Source: Gammaproteobacteria bacterium
Lineage (GTDB): Bacteria; Pseudomonadota; Gammaproteobacteria; Chromatiales; Chromatiaceae
DNA: 6,361 bases
Reading direction: 5' to 3'
Assembly: GCA_030594925.1 (NCBI GenBank)
Contig: JAUVEG010000082.1
Location: 1 to 6,361 of the forward strand
In this document: positions 1 to 5,373 of the stretch, piece by piece
Layout of the letters: every line of letters begins with the position of its first letter
Position numbering within the stretch: position 1 is the stretch's first letter
Notes under the pieces: generated by a model
The model's database searches: none
What the model saw: only the letters and a program-made list of their open reading frames with translations
Told to the model about the DNA's origin: nothing
Translations under genes and position numbers: made by a program

Positions 1-5
1 TAAAA

Positions 6-82
6 CGAGGAGTGAGTCGTGAGGACTGAGGACTCAGCACTCAGCGCTCGTTACTCACTCCTCAGGCCTGTGGTTAGTGGCT
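6..82. repeat. Heptameric (7-bp period) repeat array A, degenerate, with inverted symmetry
   Basis: Read from position 6 in steps of seven, the units are CGAGGAG, TGAGTCG, TGAGGAC, TGAGGAC, TCAGCAC, TCAGCGC, TCGTTAC, TCACTCC, TCAGGCC, TGTGGTT and AGTGGCT. The period is clear at 13-68 and fades afterwards. The array is also a dyad: GAGGAGTGAGT at 7-17 is the exact reverse complement of 53-63, and a smaller CTGAG/CTCAG hairpin (26-30 with 33-37) lies inside. The minus-strand peptidase gene ends within it: its TAA stop is read from TTA at 51-53. Short tandem heptamers are known from cyanobacteria (STRR sequences) and other bacteria. Whether this one belongs to any named family cannot be decided here. 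It may continue left of the window. Confidence 0.85.
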
Positions 83-2156
83 GGTGCTCCGGGATATTAA
101 ACGGCGCAGGCGATTTCTCCTGTGCAAGATCGACTGTCAATCCTGAGTTGGTGGTCTGCCATTGCCCCTTGAGCTGCATCGAGGGTTCCTCACCCTCAAA
201 CAGGACGTAGCTATAGCGGCCGTAGTGGGGCAACTTGCGGGCGATGCCGGAAGCTGCCTGCAGCGGCTGGATGTTCAGCAGGGCAATGCTGATTTGCGGG
301 TTGCGCGGGTGTCGTCTGCTGACGGCAATGCTGCGCTGCCCTGTTTTTTGGCTCTTGTCACCAGGCAGTTTGTTTCTGGCCGGATCAAACAGCGGGGCGA
401 AGCGATTTTCTGCGCCAAAAATCCAGATGAATCTGCCGTCAGGAAGTTGCTCGAGCTCATTGTCCCGGCGTATCTCGATATCTGACTGACCCTTGCTCCA
501 GCTGTCGGCGAGCTTGCGATAGCTCTCTCTGGCCGCTTTAGATGCCTTGGAGGGGAGCACGATAGTGAGCTTATGCGCGCCAAAGAGTTGTCCCAGCGTC
601 GCCGGTGTTTCGCCCGAATCCAGTCGGCGGAACAGATCAAAGCGGGGGTCGATGCTCAGGCGCAGCGGACGCTGCTGCAGTAGCAGATCGATCTCAAGAT
701 TGCGCCTGTCCATTACGAGGGTGCGCTGCAGGGGTCCCTCACTCCCCTCGATGTGGATGAAAATCGGTACCAGCAGTTGATAGGAGGCTTCAGCCTGAGT
801 CTGCTGCAGCTGCGCGGTGAGACGATAGCCCGCCTCTGTTTTACTGACGTTGGTGTTGCTCAATTTCAGAGCGGGCGCACCGCTGCGTTGGACCCACTGC
901 TTAAAAACGTCGTCGAGCGGTTGTTTGCTGACCGCTTCGAATGACTGCTGCAACTCCTTAAAGCCAACATGTCGAAAACGGTTGTGCTTGTAAAAGTGGC
1001 GCAGCCCCTCGATAAAAAGGCTGTCGCCCAGCTGCATGCGCAGCATGTGAAAAAACATCATGCTCTTGGCATAGCCGACTGCCTGGCTGATCTCTCCATG
1101 GTGTCCGCGAAACCCGGAGAGTGGAAAATCATCGGATTTTGCAACATAGTCTGCATAGCTTTGCAGGCTGTTGCGGCGATAGGCGGCTCCCTTGCCCTGC
1201 TGCTCCTTGAGCAGGTGATCCGCCAGATAGGTGGTGAGTCCCTCGCTCCAGTTCCCGGAGGCGTAATCGACGTAGACGCCGTTGCCCCACCAGTTATGCA
1301 GGATTTCGTGCGGATAGGAGCTGTGGATGATAAAAGGCAAACGCATCACCCGCGGACCAAGCAGGGTAAAGGAGGGCATGCCATAGCCGCTCTCCCAGAA
1401 GTTTTCCACCAGCGCAAACTTGCTGTAGGGATACTCTCCGAGCAGATCCTGGTAGAGAGAGAGGTAGCGGCTGGTTGCAGCAAGATAGGTTTCAGCCAGC
1501 TGCGGGTCATCGCTGCGCAGATAAACCTGCGCTTCTGCAACCGGAGTAGCCTGGGTGTAGAGATGATAGGGGGCGGCGATCAGATAGATATCATCCTGGG
1601 GAATGGACTCCTTCCATCCACTGTTGTCAGCGAGCGGCTCTCCCTGGCTGACAGCGCTCCAGCCATGCGGAAGATGAATCTTCATGGTGAAACTCAGCAG
1701 GCTGTTTTCGATCACGGGGAACCAGTGGCTGCCGATGCTGAGGAAGATGCCTTCGGAAGAGATCAATCCCGGTGATGTCTCTCTGCCGCCGCTATATCCC
1801 TGGGAGAGAGTAGTGAGAGGGTGGTGAATGCGGCCGTCATATCTGATGGAAAACTCCCGCACCGGTTGAGAGAGCTGCAACTGATAGCGCTCGACGGGGA
1901 GGGCGGAGTTCAGTTTTTCAGGTGCGGAGAGTGTAACGCCGGGAGTCGTTGCTACAGGGTTGAGAGCGGCGTGCAGGTTGAACGCCAGAGAAGTCAACGG
2001 GGCGGGCAGGGTGATGTGGTCTTCAACCCTGATGCCGCCTGTTTCGGGAGTGAGCCATACCTCCAGGTCGTGATGGATGATATGGCTCTGTTGCGCCTGA
2101 GCAGCGGGGAAGAGAGAGGTCAATAGTAATAACAGCAGTATGGGAACAGATTTCAT
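51..2156 (-). CDS. Exported M1-family (gluzincin) zinc metallopeptidase
   Basis: This 701-aa protein starts at the ATG read from 2156. The start is supported by an immediate signal peptide: MKS, a Leu-rich core at residues 5-15, and a likely cleavage near AQA at 19-21. It should therefore act in the periplasm or outside the cell. The N-terminal beta domain covers about 25-215. The catalytic domain has the zinc site HEILH (283-287), with the third ligand Glu305 in NWSEG and a candidate proton-donor Tyr362. The GAMEN exopeptidase motif is replaced by GYGMPS (257-262), so the Glu that normally binds the substrate N-terminus is missing and true aminopeptidase activity is uncertain. Residues 430-510 look like the usual beta-sandwich. 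Residues 525-665 form an additional domain I cannot name. The last ten or so codons lie in heptamer array A, which supplies the stop. No convincing Shine-Dalgarno is visible. A CATAAT box, read on the minus strand at 2189-2184, is the best -10 candidate but has no good -35. The gene is divergent from the ChaN-PDZ gene. Confidence 0.93.
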   Translation of the reverse strand: MKSVPILLLLLLTSLFPAAQAQQSHIIHHDLEVWLTPETGGIRVEDHITLPAPLTSLAFNLHAALNPVATTPGVTLSAPEKLNSALPVERYQLQLSQPVREFSIRYDGRIHHPLTTLSQGYSGGRETSPGLISSEGIFLSIGSHWFPVIENSLLSFTMKIHLPHGWSAVSQGEPLADNSGWKESIPQDDIYLIAAPYHLYTQATPVAEAQVYLRSDDPQLAETYLAATSRYLSLYQDLLGEYPYSKFALVENFWESGYGMPSFTLLGPRVMRLPFIIHSSYPHEILHNWWGNGVYVDYASGNWSEGLTTYLADHLLKEQQGKGAAYRRNSLQSYADYVAKSDDFPLSGFRGHHGEISQAVGYAKSMMFFHMLRMQLGDSLFIEGLRHFYKHNRFRHVGFKELQQSFEAVSKQPLDDVFKQWVQRSGAPALKLSNTNVSKTEAGYRLTAQLQQTQAEASYQLLVPIFIHIEGSEGPLQRTLVMDRRNLEIDLLLQQRPLRLSIDPRFDLFRRLDSGETPATLGQLFGAHKLTIVLPSKASKAARESYRKLADSWSKGQSDIEIRRDNELEQLPDGRFIWIFGAENRFAPLFDPARNKLPGDKSQKTGQRSIAVSRRHPRNPQISIALLNIQPLQAASGIARKLPHYGRYSYVLFEGEEPSMQLKGQWQTTNSGLTVDLAQEKSPAPFNIPEHQPLTTGLRSE

Positions 2157-2217
2157 CGATTAGGATACAATGTGGTTGTTCGAATTATGGTGCCTTTCAT
2201 AATCTTGGTATACAACT

Positions 2218-2284
2218 TGTCATCTCGACGCAGGAGAGATCCTGGTGCTCGATGCCTTCAGATCCCTCGTTCCTCGGGATGACA
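2218..2284. repeat. Palindromic dispersed repeat (TGTCATC...GATGACA type)
   Basis: The first 24 bases (from TGTCATCTCGACG) and the reverse complement of the last 24 (from TGTCATCCCGAGG) agree at 19 of 24 positions, giving a 67-bp imperfect hairpin. The sequence resembles small intergenic palindromes that recur in many proteobacterial genomes, with TGTCATnCCGAG-type ends and a 'CTCGTTCCTCGGGATGACA' style arm. It encodes nothing. It could be a REP or MITE-like element. Only a genome-wide copy count would settle which. Confidence 0.75.
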
Positions 2285-2322
2285 GTAAAAATGCAAATTA
2301 CGGTTGATTGTTATTCACTCTG

Positions 2323-2386
2323 GTTCCCACACTCCTGCGTGGTAACCCATTCCGGTATGTGCGTTCCCACGCAGGAGCATGGGAAC
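2323..2386. repeat. Palindromic dispersed repeat (GTTCCCA...TGGGAAC type)
   Basis: The left arm at 2323-2342 (GTTCCCACACTCCTGCGTGG) and the right arm at 2367-2386 (CCACGCAGGAGCATGGGAAC) pair at 18 of 20 positions around a 24-base loop. When translated, this repeat type gives the 'SHAGAWERG' peptide often found in mis-annotated gammaproteobacterial proteins. The same peptide appears if the downstream gene is started at the TTG at 2308. It shares the cores CGCAGGAG and GGAACGAGG (the latter extending past the arm to 2390) with the neighbouring palindrome at 2218-2284. Confidence 0.8.
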
Positions 2387-2430
2387 GAGGAACATTATAC
2401 GCAACTTCCAAACGCCAACAGGTCTTTCTG

Positions 2431-3645
2431 ATGACTACAAAAAGCGCTATCTTCTCTATGTCGCTCATGCTGATGATTGCGGCGCCTGCTGCCTACTCAG
2501 TAGAACATCATTCAGCACAGGTGGCAGTCACTGACAATTATGCTCATCAAGAGGGTGAAGAAACCTCTGTGCAGCATGGGGGTGGAAAACCTATGCGAAA
2601 TTCCGTTGTTGTGGAGTTGAATAACGCGCCGGGTCTCGACGAGCTGATTCTAAAACTGTTGTCAAAACAGCTCATCTCAGTGGGTGAAACACACACCAAT
2701 TATGGCCATCACCTCAATCAGCTGGAGATCATCCGCCGACTCCATGCGGAGTTTCCCGGTATTGCAATCGGCATGGAGATGTTTCAGCAGCCCTACCAGT
2801 CCCAACTGGACGCCTTTATAAAAGGGGATCTCAACGAGCGCCAGCTTCTTGAAACGAGCGGCTGGTACAAACGCTGGGGTTATGACTACAGGCTCTACCG
2901 TCCGATTCTGGATTTCGCACAAAAAAATCATATACCGGTTGTTGCGTTGAATATCTCCACGGAGATCAAGGAGCGTGTCTCGGAGGTTGGTTTGGATGGA
3001 CTCTCTGAAGAGGAGCGTCAACAGATTCCGCCACAGATCGATCGCTCGGATCAGGCTTACGAGCAGCGTCTGCGCGAAATATACGATCAGCATCCGCAGA
3101 TGAAAAAAGAGGATTTCGACCGATTTGTTGAAGTGCAGCTATTGTGGGATGAGAGCATGGCCTCGCAGGCGGCCATCTGGCTGAAAGCTCATCCCGGAAA
3201 AAAAATGATCCTGCTGGCAGGAACGGGGCATCTGCTCTTTGGTTCCGGCATACCCGACAGGGTTAAGCGGCGCACCCCCGTCGAGAGTGCGATTGTACTG
3301 CCGGCGGACGGTCTGGAGGTAACCAGGGAGATTGCCGATTATGTCATCTATCCGCCAACTGCGACTCTACCAGAGGCGGGCCTGATGGGGTTGTTTCTTG
3401 AAGATGTGGATAACGGCGTGAAGATCAGCGGGCTTGGCAGCAACAGCAGCGCAGCGAAAGCCGGGGTCAAGCAGGATGATGTCATCCAGATGCTAAACGG
3501 CAAAAAGATCGCCACCCTCAGCGACATCAAAATTGAACTGCTGGACAAGCCGCCGGGAGAGGAGGTCAGCTTGGGAGTCTCCAGAAAGGGTTTAGTGTGG
3601 GGAGAGGAGATACAGGAGTTCACCTTTGAGCTAGGTGGGTTTTAA
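2431..3645 (+). CDS. Exported ChaN-like (DUF399, haem-binding/Tiki superfamily) protein with C-terminal PDZ domain
   Basis: This 404-aa protein uses the ATG at 2431, because a signal peptide begins there (MTTKS, hydrophobic core 7-20, likely cleavage near AYS at 21-23). An in-frame TTG at 2308 would instead translate a palindromic repeat. Residues 24-55 form a His- and Glu-containing linker with four His. The ChaN domain covers about 65-310 and has SVGETHTNYGHH (83-94), GMEMFQQP (114-121), LLWDESMA (237-244) and LAGTGHLLFGSGIP (262-275). The paired GExH and GxGH motifs are typical of this superfamily. ChaN proteins bind haem in studied cases and are linked to iron acquisition. A PDZ domain at about 315-400 (GLMGLFLEDV, then SSAAKAGVKQDDVIQMLNG at 339-357) suggests peptide or partner binding. 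The signal region has no lipobox Cys, unlike lipoprotein members. AGG at 2420-2422 is a weak ribosome-binding site. The stop at 3643-3645 lies in heptamer array B. It is convergent with pyruvate kinase. Haem binding itself is inferred from the family. Confidence 0.88.
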   Translation: MTTKSAIFSMSLMLMIAAPAAYSVEHHSAQVAVTDNYAHQEGEETSVQHGGGKPMRNSVVVELNNAPGLDELILKLLSKQLISVGETHTNYGHHLNQLEIIRRLHAEFPGIAIGMEMFQQPYQSQLDAFIKGDLNERQLLETSGWYKRWGYDYRLYRPILDFAQKNHIPVVALNISTEIKERVSEVGLDGLSEEERQQIPPQIDRSDQAYEQRLREIYDQHPQMKKEDFDRFVEVQLLWDESMASQAAIWLKAHPGKKMILLAGTGHLLFGSGIPDRVKRRTPVESAIVLPADGLEVTREIADYVIYPPTATLPEAGLMGLFLEDVDNGVKISGLGSNSSAAKAGVKQDDVIQMLNGKKIATLSDIKIELLDKPPGEEVSLGVSRKGLVWGEEIQEFTFELGGF

Positions 3646-3726
3646 GTGGGGAAGTTTTAAGTTTTAGGTTTTAAGTTTTAGGTGGGTTGACTTAAAACCT
3701 AAAACCTAAAACCTAAAACTTAAAAC
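3638..3726. repeat. Heptameric repeat array B, two opposed arms of (A/G)GTTTTA and (C/T)TAAAAC
   Basis: On the plus strand the left arm reads GGTTTTA (3638), AGTGGGG, then after one extra A, AGTTTTA (3653), AGTTTTA, GGTTTTA, AGTTTTA and GGTGGGT. After a short TGAC the right arm reads TTAAAAC (3692), CTAAAAC three times, and TTAAAAC (3720-3726), without a phase break. The right arm is the reverse complement of the left, so the array is a large palindrome. It fills the whole gap between the convergent ChaN-PDZ and pyruvate kinase genes and includes both stop codons (3643-3645 and 3720-3722). Confidence 0.93.
3654..3726. terminator. Possible bidirectional terminator or transcript-end hairpin between convergent genes
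   Basis: The arms 3654-3682 and 3698-3726 are complementary at 28 of 29 positions, with a 15-base loop. Transcripts from either gene would therefore fold into a long stem just after or across the stop codon. Position between convergent stops favours a shared transcription end. Against a classical intrinsic terminator, the stem is A/T-rich and has no clean terminal U tract. The pyruvate kinase stop codon is inside the stem. I see no better terminator in the gap. Confidence 0.4.
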
Positions 3727-5201
3727 CCCTCTTCCTGAACACACATCGGGGTCAATTCGGAATTCAACTCCACAATCTCCAACCGGTGATTGCTGCAGGG
3801 GTGCTGTGGTGATGGCCCCTGTGTCATCAGGATCTTGCCCTCCTCAATATTCCGGTCGGCGCACCAGCGGCGTATAAAGGGGCTCCAGTCCTGACGGTCG
3901 GTTTTGACCTTGACAGGCATTACGCCATAGGAGAACTGCAGCTCCTTGCAGGTTTTCTCGCGATGACTGAAGGCGATGATCCACACGGGCAGGCGAAAGC
4001 GTGTGACATTTCTTGCAGTATCGCCGCTTGCAGTGGGTACTATGACGGCCAGCGGCAGGGAGCGTTCAATGATGTGGTGTATGCTCAGGGCAATTACATT
4101 GACTGAATCGACCTCCAACTTTCTCTCCTGCAGCAGGCTTTGGTCGATGTCGTGTTTCAGATGCCAAACCGGCCGGTCCGGCTCGGTAGCAGCGGCAATA
4201 CGCGCAAGCATGCTGACCGACTCCTCGGGATAATTTCCCATCGCAGATTCGCCCGAGAGCATCACGCAGTCGGTGCCGTCGAGGATGGCATTGGCAACAT
4301 CGGTTGCTTCGGCGCGGGTCGGACGGCTGTAGTCAGTCATGGATTCAAGCATCTGCGTGGCAGTGATGACAGGCTTGCCGGCGCGATTAGCCTTGTGCAT
4401 GATCTGTTTCTGCACCGAGGCAATGCGCTCGATAGGGATCTCCACGCCGAGGTCGCCGCGCGCAATCATCAAACCATCTGAAACCTCGAGGATCTCGTCG
4501 ATCAGATCAAGCGCTTCGATGCGCTCGATCTTGGCGATGATAAAGGGATGATAGTTCAATTCATCAGCAGCCGTTCTGACAGCTACAATATCCTCTGGCG
4601 AGGCGACAAATGACTGGCTGACAGCGTCAACTCTATTTTCAGCGGCAAAGGCAAGCCAGCGCCGGTCATTTTCGGTAAATGCGTCGACTCCCAGATCGAT
4701 GCCCGGCAGATTGAGTCCTTTGCGGGAACTCAGCAAGCCACCGACGATGACTTCACACTCGACATCATTCCCATTGGACTGCAGAACCTCCAGCTGGATG
4801 AAGCCATCGTTGAGAAATAGCCGGTCCCCGGGTTTGACTGCAGTAGGCAAACCCTTGAAGCTGACGGAGAAGCGTTCACGGCTCCCCCTGATTTTATCTG
4901 TCGTGAGGGTAATATATTCACTTTTTTGCAGGGTAAATGGCTCGTCGAGTTCGCCAATCCGCATCTTGGGTCCGGAGAGATCGCCCATGATGGCAATATG
5001 ACGGCCGCTGGATGCAGAAACTTCCCGGATGCGTGTGATGAGATTGCGATGGTAGTCAAAGTCACCGTGAGAGAAGTTCAGGCGCGCGATATTCATGCCT
5101 GACTGCATCAATCTCTCCAGCATTTCGGGGGAGTCTGAAGCCGGGCCGATGGTGCAGATGATTTTTGTTTTGTGGTCGGGGGTGTATTGATCAAAGCTCA
5201 T
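3720..5201 (-). CDS. pyk: Pyruvate kinase, predicted potassium-independent type
   Basis: This enzyme transfers phosphate from phosphoenolpyruvate to ADP, the last step of glycolysis, in the cytoplasm. The ATG read from 5201 gives 493 aa, slightly longer than the usual 470-480. It places KTKIICTIGPAS (11-22) at the normal N-terminal position. Conserved sites seen: NIARLNFSHGD (37-47, with Arg40, Asn42, Ser44), GDLSGPKMR (73-81), the B domain about 82-165, the catalytic Lys224 in IAKIERIEA, Glu226, Asp250 in ARGDLGVEIP, Thr282 in ITATQMLESM, and RPTRAEATDVANAILDGTD (293-311). The C-terminal domain (about 355-480) contains PTASGDTARNVTRFR. In GDLSGPKMR, Leu75 and Lys79 stand where muscle enzyme has Thr113 and Glu117; that pair marks the class that does not need K+. 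No Shine-Dalgarno is visible. The leader contains heptamer array C, and the stop lies in array B. The frame stays open 63 codons further upstream, but that extension is repeat translation. The gene follows a binding-protein gene by 172 bp on the same strand. Confidence 0.96.
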   Translation of the reverse strand: MSFDQYTPDHKTKIICTIGPASDSPEMLERLMQSGMNIARLNFSHGDFDYHRNLITRIREVSASSGRHIAIMGDLSGPKMRIGELDEPFTLQKSEYITLTTDKIRGSRERFSVSFKGLPTAVKPGDRLFLNDGFIQLEVLQSNGNDVECEVIVGGLLSSRKGLNLPGIDLGVDAFTENDRRWLAFAAENRVDAVSQSFVASPEDIVAVRTAADELNYHPFIIAKIERIEALDLIDEILEVSDGLMIARGDLGVEIPIERIASVQKQIMHKANRAGKPVITATQMLESMTDYSRPTRAEATDVANAILDGTDCVMLSGESAMGNYPEESVSMLARIAAATEPDRPVWHLKHDIDQSLLQERKLEVDSVNVIALSIHHIIERSLPLAVIVPTASGDTARNVTRFRLPVWIIAFSHREKTCKELQFSYGVMPVKVKTDRQDWSPFIRRWCADRNIEEGKILMTQGPSPQHPCSNHRLEIVELNSELTPMCVQEEGF

Positions 5202-5215
5202 AGAATCGAAAATAA

Positions 5216-5284
5216 AGTTTGTAGTCGCCAGTTTGCAGTTTGCAGCAATACAAGAAAGTTGGCAGTTTGCCGTGGACAGTTGCT
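5216..5284. repeat. Heptameric repeat array C (consensus AGTTTGC) in the pyruvate kinase leader
   Basis: Plus-strand units are AGTTTGT (5216), AGTCGCC, AGTTTGC, AGTTTGC, AGCAATA, then a six-base spacer (5251-5256) that shifts the phase, then AGTTGGC (5257), AGTTTGC, CGTGGAC and AGTTGCT (to 5284). Unlike arrays A and B it is arranged as direct repeats. It occupies the centre of the 172-bp gap between pyruvate kinase (start 5201) and the binding-protein gene (stop at 5374), ending 14 bases before the pyruvate kinase ATG. The rest of the gap (5285-5373) shows an A/T-rich patch near 5291-5299 that could hold a promoter for pyruvate kinase, but no clear -35/-10 pair. Confidence 0.85.
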
Positions 5285-5373
5285 GCCCCATATATTTACC
5301 AGATGCTACAGTAATCTGAATAGGAACACTAACCTGATACCGAATCCGGATTGAGAAGTCATTCGGAGCATCA

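Larger units (their letters stand above)
2157..2430. other. Divergent intergenic region carrying two palindromic repeats
   Basis: This 274-bp stretch separates the minus-strand peptidase from the plus-strand ChaN-PDZ gene and must hold both promoters. It contains two hairpin-forming repeats (2218-2284 and 2323-2386) about 38 bp apart. The remaining DNA is 2157-2217, 2285-2322 and 2387-2430. I found no strong sigma-70 pair in either direction. Candidate boxes are CATAAT on the minus strand (2189-2184) and TATACG on the plus strand (2396-2401), both without a good -35. AGG at 2420-2422, eight bases before the ATG at 2431, is a weak ribosome-binding site. I see no small gene here. Confidence 0.6.

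Noticed and set aside
969..1775. A 268-codon plus-strand frame opposite the peptidase gene
   Set aside because: It is antisense to a gene with clear catalytic motifs, and its translation shows no recognisable domain or family pattern. It is a shadow of biased codon use.
2308..2430. TTG start adding 41 residues to the ChaN-PDZ protein
   Set aside because: The extra residues come from the palindromic repeat at 2323-2386 and would bury the clear signal peptide that begins at 2431.
2677..3093. A 138-codon minus-strand frame inside the ChaN-PDZ gene
   Set aside because: It lies entirely opposite conserved ChaN motifs, with no family features of its own.
3638..3726. CRISPR array or telomere-like repeat
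   Set aside because: The units are seven bases with no spacers, far too short for CRISPR. The resemblance to T/A/G-rich telomere repeats is superficial, and the array is internal between two genes.
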